DNA of 64,000 bases from Sphingobacteriales bacterium (GTDB lineage Bacteria; Bacteroidota; Bacteroidia; Chitinophagales; Chitinophagaceae), in contig SEFP01000002.1 of the NCBI GenBank assembly GCA_004144185.1, positions 372,001 through 436,000 of the forward strand, in the 5' to 3' direction. Positions 45,298 to 53,795 of the stretch are shown here, in pieces. Numbering within the stretch: position 1 is the first letter of the stretch; every line of letters starts with the position of its first letter. Both the position numbers and the translations under genes were made by a program. Under the pieces are notes generated by a model. It had not been told where the DNA came from. It did not search any database and was given only the letters and a program-made list of their open reading frames with translations.

Positions 45298-45735
45298 TTA
45301 GTAATCGTCCTCATCATCGTAGCCGCCACCGCCGCTGCCATGACTGTCGAAGCCCAGATCTTTGAATTCATCGTCAAAGCCCAGGTCATCATCGTCTTTT
45401 TTGCTGCCGCTACCGCCGGCCCGCTTGGATTTGGGCAGATCGAATTCCTCAAAATCCTTGTCCAGGCTAAACTCATCTTCGTCTTCGATCGGTGCATCGG
45501 TGTCGTCCGCTTCATCGTTCAGATCGTCATCCTCATCCTCTACCGGACGTTTGGTAGCCGCTTTTTTAGGCGCTACCGCTTTGGTTGAAGTTAGTTTCGC
45601 TTCGTCTGTTTCTTCATCTGCCTCGTCGCTGTCTTTCTTGGCGGCTTTTTTGGCAGGGGTTACTTTCTTGGGTGCTACTGTTTTGGAAGCAGCTTTCTTC
45701 TCGGGCGCTGCTTTCTTTTCGGGAGTCTTTTTCAT
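45298..45735 (-). CDS. Charge-segregated low-complexity protein
   Basis: This 145-residue protein has a basic half, an Ala/Lys/Pro-rich AAPEKKAASKTVAPKK repeat run resembling histone H1 tails (residues 1-~70). It then switches to an acidic Asp/Glu-rich half ending GGGGYDDEDDY. No folded domain is evident. Similar proteins occur in Bacteroidota, but the function is unknown; a nucleoid or nucleic-acid contact is a guess from the basic half. It starts 88 bp from purA's end, on the same strand, and stops 3 bp before the pabB start. Confidence 0.75.
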   Translation of the reverse strand: MKKTPEKKAAPEKKAASKTVAPKKVTPAKKAAKKDSDEADEETDEAKLTSTKAVAPKKAATKRPVEDEDDDLNDEADDTDAPIEDEDEFSLDKDFEEFDLPKSKRAGGSGSKKDDDDLGFDDEFKDLGFDSHGSGGGGYDDEDDY

Positions 45736-45825
45736 GGGTTCGTTGCAGGTCTCGCTTCTGTTTTAGGACATCAAAATTTTCGCACAGCCGGGAAAAGTCC
45801 AAAACTTTTTTCCCTCATTTCTGTC

Positions 45826-47106
45826 TTACTTTCCGCCGTTTTCCAGTTCAATCAGCTGGTCGCGATTCACACCATTGGAGATGTACTGAACCGGCACCTG
45901 CAGGTAGTTTTCGATGAAACGGGCATAGGTGGTGAACGTTTCCGGAAGCTCGTGTTCCTGACGGGCAGCCTGAACCGGTGTCTCGCTCCAGCCTTCAAAG
46001 GTTTGGTACACCGGCTCAACGGTTTCACCGCACAGATCAAAGGGCATCTGGGTGGTTTCAGTTCCGGAAAGGGTGTACGCCGTGCAGATTTTCAGCGGTG
46101 AGAAGGTATCCAGTACATCTGTTTTGGTGATAATCAGCCGGGTCACGCCACTCAGCAAACAAGCATATCGCAGGGCTACCAGGTCCATCCAGCCACAGCG
46201 GCGGGGCCGTCCGGTGGTAGCACCAAATTCGCCTCCGGCCTTGCGCAGTGCATCGCCGTCTTCTCCGTGCAGTTCGGTCGGAAACGGTCCGGAACCTACG
46301 CGGGTGCAGTACGCCTTGGTAATGCCGTAGACCTCTCCGATACTGGAGGGTGCGATGCCCAATCCGGCACAGGCACCAGACGAAATGGTGTTGCTGGACG
46401 TCACAAACGGATAGGTCCCAAAATCAATATCGAGCATTGATCCCTGGGCGCCTTCAGCCAAAATCTTTTTGCCGGCTTTCAGCTGGGCTTCCATCCAGTA
46501 TTCACCGTCCACAATGCTGAGCGACCGCATTTTTTCTACAGACGCCATAAAGTCGCCCTCCCAGGCCTGCCAGTCTACCACGACATCGTAATGCGCCAGC
46601 ATCTGCATGTGCTTTTCACGGATTTTACGGTAGCGCTGATCGAAATCCTTGCTCAGGATATCGCCCACCCGCAGCCCATTCCGACCGGTTTTGTCCATAT
46701 AGGCCGGCCCGATGCCTTTGAGCGTGGAACCGATTTTTTCACTGCCTTTAGCGGCTTCCGAAGCGGCGTCCAGCGCGCGGTGGGTCGGTAGAATGAGGTG
46801 GGCACGCGACGCAATGAACAGGCGGCTGAGCGCATCGGGAACCAGTTCGGTAATCGTCGCCAGCTCTTTAAGCAGCGTCACCGGGTCGATCACAACCCCA
46901 TTGCCAATCAGATTCTGGCAATGCGCATGAAAAATTCCGGACGGAACGGTATGCAGCACTACTTTTTTGCCGTCTACATACAGTGTATGTCCGGCATTAG
47001 GTCCGCCCTGAAAGCGGGCAATCACATCATAACGGGCAGCCAGGAAATCAACAATCTTTCCTTTTCCTTCGTCGCCCCACTGCAGGCCCAGCAATACATC
47101 TACCAT
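45826..47106 (-). CDS. purA: Adenylosuccinate synthetase
   Basis: This GTP-dependent enzyme joins IMP and aspartate to adenylosuccinate, the first committed step to AMP. The 426-residue protein starts VDVLLGLQWGDEGKGKIVD, the P-loop-like family N-terminus, and has GPAYMDKTGR, GAQGSMLDIDFGTYPF and TTGRPRRCGWMDL. The C-terminus (YISNGVNRDQLI) is normal. It begins the purA-charged-protein-pabB row on the minus strand. Confidence 0.97.
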   Translation of the reverse strand: MVDVLLGLQWGDEGKGKIVDFLAARYDVIARFQGGPNAGHTLYVDGKKVVLHTVPSGIFHAHCQNLIGNGVVIDPVTLLKELATITELVPDALSRLFIASRAHLILPTHRALDAASEAAKGSEKIGSTLKGIGPAYMDKTGRNGLRVGDILSKDFDQRYRKIREKHMQMLAHYDVVVDWQAWEGDFMASVEKMRSLSIVDGEYWMEAQLKAGKKILAEGAQGSMLDIDFGTYPFVTSSNTISSGACAGLGIAPSSIGEVYGITKAYCTRVGSGPFPTELHGEDGDALRKAGGEFGATTGRPRRCGWMDLVALRYACLLSGVTRLIITKTDVLDTFSPLKICTAYTLSGTETTQMPFDLCGETVEPVYQTFEGWSETPVQAARQEHELPETFTTYARFIENYLQVPVQYISNGVNRDQLIELENGGK

Positions 47107-47140
47107 GGTATGATGTGCTTTTTCTTAAAAATGAGAAAAT

Positions 47141-47174
47141 AAAAAACCTCACGTTCCTTCCGGAACATGAGGAA
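47141..47174 (-). terminator. Terminator after the band-7 gene, with TTCCGGAA in the hairpin
   Basis: The stem CCTCACGTTCC (47147-47157) pairs with GGAACATGAGG (47162-47172), one mismatch, around a TTCC loop. On the minus strand it is followed by a T-rich tract. The palindrome TTCCGGAA (47158-47165) forms the loop and the start of the 3' arm. Confidence 0.75.
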
Positions 47175-47195
47175 GCAAAGAAACGAAAGGGGGCG

Positions 47196-48140
47196 CTAAA
47201 GCCGCGCACCATTTTGGCCGTCGGTTTTCTTACTCATCAGCGACATCATCTGTTTCAGGGTATGATCCATGCCTTCATTGCTGCCGTCGAGGAAAATCGT
47301 ATTCCCTTTGCCGACTTCTGCAAAATGCTTGATCGCGTCGGTCCACATCGAAAATAGAATAAACGAAGCATCGAGCTGGGCTTTTTCCATTTCCTGCGCC
47401 GCCAAGGCCATACCCCGCGCTACTTCTTCCCGGAACAACGCCACGCCCTGTCCGCGCAACTGAGCCGCCTGCCGCTCGGCTTCGGCCGAAATCTTAATGG
47501 CATTCCCATCGGCCTCGGCGCCCTTGGTTTTGGTAATCAGCAAGGCCTGCCCTTCATTTTCGGCAGCAGCTTTGAGGTTGTTGGAGGCCACTACCTGCGC
47601 CATCGAGCGCATAATTGCCTCGTCAAACGTGATGTCATTCATCTGCAGGTCGATCAGGTGATAGCCCCAGTCTTCCAGCTGCCGGTCGAGCTGCTCTTTG
47701 ACATGCAGGATGATTTCGGTGCGCAACAGCAGCACTTCGCTTTGGCGGCGGGTAGCCACAAATGCCCGTACCGCGCCTTCTACCGACCGGACCAGCGCCT
47801 GCATAAACGACTGGTTGTCCATAAACTTAAACGCTACGTTCTTGATGGTCTGGTCTTCCTGATTGAGGACCGAGTACAGCAGCATGGCACTGAAATTGAC
47901 ATTGGCCTGATCCTGCGTGATCGCCTGAAACTTCAGTTCCATCGACCGGTTCTGAATGGAAATACGGCTGTAGACCTTCTCGATAAACGGGATTTTGAAG
48001 TTGAGTCCCGGCCGCAGAATGCGGTTGAATTTGCCGAAGATGGTGGTGACAGCAACAGTACCTTGCTGCACGGTGGCAATCCCGCTGAACAGAATCAGAA
48101 GGACGAGTACCAGAATAATAATAAAGGGTGCGGGAACCAT
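47196..48140 (-). CDS. SPFH/band 7 membrane protein
   Basis: This 314-residue protein has one N-terminal helix (residues 3-22, PFIIILVLVLLILFSG). An SPFH (stomatin/prohibitin/flotillin/HflK) domain follows: GKFNRILRPGLNFKIPFIEK to around residue 180, with a coiled-coil segment rich in Ala/Glu (ENEGQALLITKTKGAEADGN) after it. QmcA and stomatin relatives organise membrane microdomains or regulate FtsH. No NfeD partner is encoded next door. It is closed by the hairpin at 47147-47172. Confidence 0.9.
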   Translation of the reverse strand: MVPAPFIIILVLVLLILFSGIATVQQGTVAVTTIFGKFNRILRPGLNFKIPFIEKVYSRISIQNRSMELKFQAITQDQANVNFSAMLLYSVLNQEDQTIKNVAFKFMDNQSFMQALVRSVEGAVRAFVATRRQSEVLLLRTEIILHVKEQLDRQLEDWGYHLIDLQMNDITFDEAIMRSMAQVVASNNLKAAAENEGQALLITKTKGAEADGNAIKISAEAERQAAQLRGQGVALFREEVARGMALAAQEMEKAQLDASFILFSMWTDAIKHFAEVGKGNTIFLDGSNEGMDHTLKQMMSLMSKKTDGQNGARL

Positions 48141-48198
48141 GAGATGGATTTTTTCCGGAAAATAAGGAGTCTTATCGCTGCAAGCTAGTTGTTTATTG

Positions 48199-48206
48199 CA
48201 ATTTTG
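48199..48206 (+). promoter_or_regulatory. -7 promoter box for the IPExxxVDY gene
   Basis: CAATTTTG, followed by C, is a TAnnTTTG variant 26 nt before the ATG at 48233. Confidence 0.45.
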
Positions 48207-48232
48207 CAGTACGCTCCCGTATTTCTGAGTTC

Positions 48233-48688
48233 ATGGCTGCCAAAAAGCAAATACTCGACCTGGCACTGGTCGAAGATGATTTCTTTGAGGGCGCAGCGCT
48301 GATTGGCATTGCCTCTCCGCTGCCGCCCTCCCGGCTGTGCTGGACACTGAACCGTGCCTTCGATCTTCAGTTTTCACGGGAACCGGAGCAGGATCTGTGC
48401 ATGAGCACTCCGGCCCGCAGTGACCACTCGCTGGAACATTATTTTCCGGTGTTTCAGTACCAGTCCATCCAGGAAGCCACCAGTTATACACTATACCGGC
48501 TTAAAACCGGGCAGGAATCACTGCTTCCGGAACTGTTGCAGATGGATTATATGTGGATGCTCCGCACCAACACCCCGGAAGAAGACGCAGATCTGTATGT
48601 GCGGGGCCTGCGGCAACTGGCAGAGGTGCAGATGGCGCAGGTGATTGAAGCGCACCAGCTGACCAACGGCGCCAATCTGGTGATGTAA
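48233..48688 (+). CDS. IPExxxVDY family protein
   Basis: This 151-residue soluble protein belongs, by its core LLPELLQMDYMWML (residues ~97-110), to the Bacteroidota IPExxxVDY family, in which an I-P-E...V-D-Y core is conserved; here L-P-E and M-D-Y replace it. The function is unknown. Family members are often near pyk, which lies 14 kb away here. No signal peptide or membrane helix is visible. Confidence 0.65.
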   Translation: MAAKKQILDLALVEDDFFEGAALIGIASPLPPSRLCWTLNRAFDLQFSREPEQDLCMSTPARSDHSLEHYFPVFQYQSIQEATSYTLYRLKTGQESLLPELLQMDYMWMLRTNTPEEDADLYVRGLRQLAEVQMAQVIEAHQLTNGANLVM

Positions 48689-48799
48689 GCCTCAGGGCCG
48701 GAGCGTGCGATGCCGTTCCGGAGACCGTGATTATACGCCGGGCGATTATAATTTTTCGCTCCTTTATCCGTTTCTCTCTATTATCTGCTTCTTTCTGTT

Positions 48800-48807
48800 T
48801 TTCTTTG
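48800..48807 (+). promoter_or_regulatory. -7 box abutting the GT117 gene start
   Basis: TTTCTTTG ends 6 nt before the ATG at 48814, again predicting a leaderless or nearly leaderless transcript. Confidence 0.4.
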
Positions 48808-48813
48808 CGCCCG

Positions 48814-51800
48814 ATGAATTACCGCAAGCTTAATAACATCTTCGGCTGGGTGGCGTTTGCCATTGCCGCCCTCGTGTACCTCTTTACCATGGAACGAACC
48901 GTTTCGTTCTGGGATTGTGGAGAGTTTCTATCCACTGCCTACAAGCAGGAAGTTGGTCACTCACCGGGTGCGCCATTCTTCGCGCTTATTCAGCGCATCT
49001 TCGGTTTGTTCGCCGAAAACGGCATGGCGGCAGGTCCTTCCAAAAACGCGGCCCTGCTGATCAACGCCGAAAGTGCGCTGACCTCTGCCGGAACCATCCT
49101 GTTTTTGTTCTGGACCATCACCTACTTCGCCAAGAAAATGCTGGCGCGGGATACCGAGGAGCCGGGCCGCAATCAAACCCTTTTGATTCTGGGCAGTGGT
49201 CTGGTCGGCGCGCTGGCGTATACCTTTTCGGATACATTCTGGTTCTCTGCCGTTGAGGCCGAGGTCTATGCCACTTCCTCCTTCTTTACCGCGCTTACAT
49301 TCTGGGCTATCCTTAAATGGGAGCGCGTAGCCGATGAGCCCTGGGCTGATCGATGGCTGATTTTTATTGCCTACCTGATCGGGCTTTCTGTAGCAGTTCA
49401 CTTGCTGAATCTCCTGTGTATTCCGGCTATCGGACTGGTGTTTTATTTCCGGCGCTATAAAGCCACCACTACCGGCGCCATCGTTGCGTTTTTGCTGAGC
49501 TGCGTTATTTTGGGTGGCATTCAGTTTGGTATTCTGCAAGGACTGCCTGCACTGGCCGGCTGGTTTGAGCTGACGTTCGTCAATGGCTTCGGACTTCCGT
49601 TCGACAGTGGCGCGCTCACTTTCCTGGTACTGTTTACAGGGCTTCTGATCTGGCTGCTGTTCTGGACCCGTAAAAAAGGATCGTACTATGGCCACATGTC
49701 TACGCTGGCTGCGATCTTTATTCTGATCGGCTTTAGCTCCTACCTGATTCCGGTGATCAGGTCGCGCGCCGATGTGCCGATCGACATGACCAATCCGGAC
49801 AATACGTTTACCCTTCTTTCATACCTGCAACGGGAACAGTTTGGCCAACAACCACTGCTGTATGGTCCTGACTTCGACGCCCGCGTCACCGAAGTGGACT
49901 CCAACGGCAGCCAGTATGCACAGGTGCAGCTGAACGGGAAAGATCACTACGAGAAAGTCGGGGTCAAGCCTAAGTATAGCTTTGAAGAAGATAAACAACG
50001 TTTGTTCCCACGTATCTGGGATTCCAACGACCCCAATCACGTGCGCTTTTACCAGCAGTTCTTAGGCATTGCGGCCGGAGAGCGGCCGACGGGTGGCGAC
50101 AACCTGCGGTATTTCGTGGGCTACCAGATGAACTGGATGTGGTGGCGCTACTTTATGTGGAACTATGCCGGTCGCCAGAATGATTATGAAGGCCAGGGCG
50201 AGCCGAAAAACGGCAACTGGATTTCCGGAATCGGCGTAGTCGATAAGATGCGTGGTCTGGGCGATATCAACAAAATGGCAGATGGCTATGTAAACAACCG
50301 CGCCCGCAACCAGCTGTATTTCCTGCCGTTGATTCTCGGTATCATGGGACTGGTGTATCAGTTCAACCGTGACCGCCGTACGGGCTGGGTGGTCTTTACC
50401 TTATTTTTCTTTACCGGCATCGCTATCGGGATTTACCTGAACATGACGCCGATGCAGCCCCGTGAACGTGACTATGCGTTTGCCGGCAGTACCTATGCGT
50501 TTGCCATCTGGATTGGCTTAGGCGTGCTGATGCTGCATCAATGGCTGCAAAAAATCGCAAAAGGTCCGGCAGCCTCATACGGTGCGATTGGGCTGAGTAT
50601 GTTGGCGGTACCTGTGCTGATGGCCTCGCAGGAATGGGACGATCACGACCGTTCCGGAAAAACACTGGCCCGTGCTACGGCGATCAACACGCTGGAAAGC
50701 TGTGAGAAAAATGCCGTGCTGTTTACCTTCGGCGATAACGAAACCTATCCGCTCTGGTACGCTCAGGAAATCGAAGGCATCCGTCCGGATATCCGGGTGA
50801 TCAACACCTCCCTGCTGGGTATTGGCTGGTATATCGATCAGCTGAACTACAAGGTGAATGACGCGGATGCCGTACCGATGGCCTGGAAGCCGAAAGATTA
50901 CGTGGGCGATTCGCACAACTACCTGTTATTCTTCGACAATCCATCGATTCCAAAAGACCGCTACTTCCCGATTGGCGATATCGTGAAATTCATTACCTCG
51001 GATAATGAGGCCGAAAAGCTGACCGATAATACCGGCCGCAAGGTGAACTACCTGCCGTCCAAAAACATTGAAGTACCGGCTGCCAACGCAGCGATCCTAA
51101 GCAGCATGGGCATCACTGCCACGGATTCCGGAAGCATTCAACCCATGCGGTTTACCCTGCAGAAAGAAATGCTGCAAAAAGACGAGATGGCTCAACTGGC
51201 GATTATCGCTGGAGTGGCTGCCGATGGCTGGAAGCGTCCGATTTACTTCTCTTCGTTGCAGGAAACCGGTGGTTATGGCGAACTGCGCGACTATCTGAAG
51301 CTGGAAGGTTCAGTCTATCGCCTGACTCCGTATCGCGGTGCCATGCAAAACGGATCTCCGATGAACGAAGGCGGCTATGTGGATCTGGACAAATCGGTGA
51401 AGCTTTTCAATCAGTATACATTTGGGAATGCACAAGGCAACAACGTGTATTTCGATGAGAAAAACCGCTTGATGTTTATGGGCTACCGGATTAATGCCTC
51501 CCGTATTGCCGAAGAACTGACACAGGCCAACCGGAAGGCAGAAGCCATCGGCGTACTCGACAAAGTGATGAACGGGATCTCGGAGCGCAGCATGCCATAT
51601 GACGCTACGACTCTGTATATGGCCCGTGCCTACTACCTGGCCGGGGCACCCCAAAAAGGCAAAGCCATCTTTGAGAAACTGGTCCGCAATAGCGAAGCCG
51701 ATATGGCCTGGATCTTTAGTTTATCCGAAGACGGCCAGTCGGCCAGCCTGCGCGACATCCAGCAGAATCTCGGCATCATGAATACCATTGCCCAGATTGT

Positions 51801-51900
51801 TCAGGAAAACGGCGACGCGGCCTATGGTCAGCAAATTCAGCAAAAAGTCCAGATGCTGATGGGCCGGGCCCAGCAATCGGTTCCGATGAATGGACAATAA
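48814..51900 (+). CDS. GT117/DUF2723 membrane glycosyltransferase
   Basis: This 1028-residue protein of the DUF2723 family, now classed as GT117 and related to protein O-mannosyltransferases, has about 12 helices in the first ~620 residues. The first loop carries the family motif MERTVSFWDCGEF (residues ~26-38), with the acidic residue likely catalytic. The C-terminal ~400 residues are soluble with helical-repeat character (KAEAIGVLDKVM ... KGKAIFEKLV). It is likely involved in cell-surface protein or lipid glycosylation using a lipid-linked sugar. Start: ATG at 48814; a longer form would begin with unrelated residues. Confidence 0.88.
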   Translation: MNYRKLNNIFGWVAFAIAALVYLFTMERTVSFWDCGEFLSTAYKQEVGHSPGAPFFALIQRIFGLFAENGMAAGPSKNAALLINAESALTSAGTILFLFWTITYFAKKMLARDTEEPGRNQTLLILGSGLVGALAYTFSDTFWFSAVEAEVYATSSFFTALTFWAILKWERVADEPWADRWLIFIAYLIGLSVAVHLLNLLCIPAIGLVFYFRRYKATTTGAIVAFLLSCVILGGIQFGILQGLPALAGWFELTFVNGFGLPFDSGALTFLVLFTGLLIWLLFWTRKKGSYYGHMSTLAAIFILIGFSSYLIPVIRSRADVPIDMTNPDNTFTLLSYLQREQFGQQPLLYGPDFDARVTEVDSNGSQYAQVQLNGKDHYEKVGVKPKYSFEEDKQRLFPRIWDSNDPNHVRFYQQFLGIAAGERPTGGDNLRYFVGYQMNWMWWRYFMWNYAGRQNDYEGQGEPKNGNWISGIGVVDKMRGLGDINKMADGYVNNRARNQLYFLPLILGIMGLVYQFNRDRRTGWVVFTLFFFTGIAIGIYLNMTPMQPRERDYAFAGSTYAFAIWIGLGVLMLHQWLQKIAKGPAASYGAIGLSMLAVPVLMASQEWDDHDRSGKTLARATAINTLESCEKNAVLFTFGDNETYPLWYAQEIEGIRPDIRVINTSLLGIGWYIDQLNYKVNDADAVPMAWKPKDYVGDSHNYLLFFDNPSIPKDRYFPIGDIVKFITSDNEAEKLTDNTGRKVNYLPSKNIEVPAANAAILSSMGITATDSGSIQPMRFTLQKEMLQKDEMAQLAIIAGVAADGWKRPIYFSSLQETGGYGELRDYLKLEGSVYRLTPYRGAMQNGSPMNEGGYVDLDKSVKLFNQYTFGNAQGNNVYFDEKNRLMFMGYRINASRIAEELTQANRKAEAIGVLDKVMNGISERSMPYDATTLYMARAYYLAGAPQKGKAIFEKLVRNSEADMAWIFSLSEDGQSASLRDIQQNLGIMNTIAQIVQENGDAAYGQQIQQKVQMLMGRAQQSVPMNGQ

Positions 51901-51927
51901 TCGTTCCGGAATTCCTTTTTCATACGA

Positions 51928-51966
51928 ATCAAAATCCCCTGCAACTTTGTAGGGGATTTTTAGTTT
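51928..51966 (+). terminator. Terminator after the GT117 gene
   Basis: The 10-bp perfect stem AAAATCCCCT (51931-51940) pairs with AGGGGATTTT (51951-51960), followed by TAGTTTATT. It lies 30 bp after the stop and just before the next gene. Confidence 0.7.
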
Positions 51967-51976
51967 ATTACAGACC

Positions 51977-52699
51977 ATGCGTACCACAATCTTAGTTTTT
52001 TTAGCGCTGTTGGGAATAGTCGGGGTTACAACGGCACAGGAAGAAGTTGAATTCTATCCGACCCCTCAGACAATCATCGTTTTGCTTCCCTATGCGCATC
52101 AGCGGGTCCAGATGCTGCACACCATTGGTGAACACACAACCGCACAGGCGATGGAAGCCGATTATGCAGATATGCGCAGTCGCATGATCGAGGATTTTCA
52201 GGACAACTTCACCTATTGTCCGTTTTACTTTATGCCCGATTCAGTTGCCTACAGCTTTCAGAGCGGCGCAAAAACCATTCAAACCGTTCCGCTGATGGAC
52301 CGGAACATGCAACCGATTCTAAACACCACCCTCCGGCCAGCCGATTCGTCAGTCTACTTTGTAAAGTATGGCCTGCGGCAGCGCCCAACCCATACTATGG
52401 AAAGCCAATACGGAGGCGATATTCGAACGACCGGGCAGGACGAATTAGAGCCCTTTTACCCATCCCTGGTTCTAATGGATCATTTACTGAATCAGGTACC
52501 CCGGAGAGCCCCGTTGCTGAACCGGAAACGCGTTCGGGGACTCGGTATCGGCGAATACAGTCTAAAAAGCCCAAAATGGGCATATTACTACCGCTCCAAG
52601 AAGTTTCAGATTGCTTACAATGCCGCTACCCCGGCCTTTATGTATTATCTGATGCGCTTTTTCGGACCGTCTCCTACTGCGCTTCTGACAGACAACTAA
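51977..52699 (+). CDS. Hypothetical secreted protein
   Basis: I do not recognise this 240-residue protein. It has a signal peptide (residues 1-20, ending TTAQ). The rest is soluble and aromatic-rich, with no repeats, cysteine pairs or sorting domain, so it is probably periplasmic. It lies between the GT117 gene and tRNA-Cys and is closed by a strong hairpin. Confidence 0.72.
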   Translation: MRTTILVFLALLGIVGVTTAQEEVEFYPTPQTIIVLLPYAHQRVQMLHTIGEHTTAQAMEADYADMRSRMIEDFQDNFTYCPFYFMPDSVAYSFQSGAKTIQTVPLMDRNMQPILNTTLRPADSSVYFVKYGLRQRPTHTMESQYGGDIRTTGQDELEPFYPSLVLMDHLLNQVPRRAPLLNRKRVRGLGIGEYSLKSPKWAYYYRSKKFQIAYNAATPAFMYYLMRFFGPSPTALLTDN

Positions 52700-52701
52700 C
52701 C

Positions 52702-52750
52702 TTAAATGCAAACAGCCTTTCCGGAATCGGAAAGGCTGTTTGCATTTCGG
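52702..52750 (+). terminator. Long-stem terminator containing TTCCGGAA
   Basis: An 18-bp perfect stem (52707-52724 with 52729-52746, reading ATGCAAACAGCCTTTCCG and its complement) surrounds a 4-nt loop, with adjoining AAA/TTT. TTCCGGAA (52719-52726) spans the top of the 5' arm and the loop. It separates the hypothetical gene from tRNA-Cys, and works on both strands. Confidence 0.85.
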
Positions 52751-52752
52751 GG

Positions 52753-52823
52753 AGGTCACCAGCGGATTCGAACCGCTGTAGCAGCTTTTGCAGAGCTGAG
52801 CCTAACCACTCGGCCAGGTGACC
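52753..52823 (-). tRNA. tRNA-Cys(GCA)
   Basis: The minus strand reads GGTCACC at the 5' end pairing with GGTGACC at the 3' end, discriminator U. The anticodon loop is CTGCAAA with anticodon GCA, and GGTTCGAATCC is the T arm. It is 71 nt with no encoded CCA. It is a standalone tRNA gene. Confidence 0.95.
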
Positions 52824-52888
52824 TGTTGTGCGAGGGCAAATGTAGGGAAAAAGCGTTTCTTCGCAAATCCAAAATTTCATTGCTTCTT

Positions 52889-53770
52889 ATGATTCCGGAA
52901 CCGATTGCCTCCTCTGAGCTGATTCTGACCCCCCGGGGAACGATCTACCACCTCGATCTGCACCCCGATCAGCTGGCGGATACCATCATTACGGTAGGCG
53001 ATCCGACCCGTGTGGCTACGGTATCCCGGTATTTCGACAGCATCGAATCGCAGGCGCAGCACCGTGAATTTGTGACGCATACCGGTCGCATTGGCCAAAA
53101 GCGCATCAGCGTGGTCAGCACTGGTATTGGTCCCGATAACATCGACATCGTGCTCAACGAACTGGATGCACTGGTCAATATTGATTTTGACACCCGAACG
53201 GTAAAAGCGGATAAAAAGAAGCTCAACATCATCCGGCTCGGTACCTGCGGTGGCTTGCAGCACGGCATTCCGGTAGACAGCCTGGTGGCCTCGTCCTTTG
53301 GCCTCGGCCTCGACAATCTGTTGCACTACTACGCGTACAATCCCAATCCGGAAGAGCGCTTTATCCAGCAGGAGTTTCAGGCCCACCTGGGACTTTCCGG
53401 AACGGCCCTTCATCCGTACGTCGTTGAAGGTGCGATCCGGCTCCGCAATTTATTTTCTGCTGTTGCCCATTCCGGAATGACCGCTACCTGTCCGGGCTTT
53501 TACGGTCCGCAGGGCCGGATGCTACGTCTGGCACCGGCCTACCCGCAGCTGATCAACGCCATCAGCAGTTTTGAATGCCGGGGTGAACGGGTGGCCAACT
53601 TCGAGATGGAAACCGCCGCTATCTACGGATTGGCGCACCTGTTGGGGCATCATGCGTTGTCGGTATCGGTGGTAGTTGCCCAGCGTGCAGAAGGCACCTT
53701 TACCCAGGACGGAGCCACTGCGGTAGATGTAATGATCCGGAAATGCCTGCCACTGTTGGAAGCACTGTAA
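52889..53770 (+). CDS. Nucleoside phosphorylase (uridine phosphorylase-like)
   Basis: This 293-residue protein belongs to the PNP/UDP phosphorylase superfamily. It shows VGDPTRVATVSRYFD (phosphate-site GDPxR) near residue 36 and FEMETAAIYGLAHLL near residue 238, the family's nucleoside-binding Glu-Met-Glu motif. It cleaves a nucleoside to base and ribose-1-phosphate; uridine is likely but unproven. The start is the ATG at 52889; upstream in-frame sequence runs through tRNA-Cys and cannot be coding. It is 25 bp ahead of lgt. Confidence 0.88.
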   Translation: MIPEPIASSELILTPRGTIYHLDLHPDQLADTIITVGDPTRVATVSRYFDSIESQAQHREFVTHTGRIGQKRISVVSTGIGPDNIDIVLNELDALVNIDFDTRTVKADKKKLNIIRLGTCGGLQHGIPVDSLVASSFGLGLDNLLHYYAYNPNPEERFIQQEFQAHLGLSGTALHPYVVEGAIRLRNLFSAVAHSGMTATCPGFYGPQGRMLRLAPAYPQLINAISSFECRGERVANFEMETAAIYGLAHLLGHHALSVSVVVAQRAEGTFTQDGATAVDVMIRKCLPLLEAL

Positions 53771-53795
53771 TTTCGCGACCAAACCTTTTTTTCTT

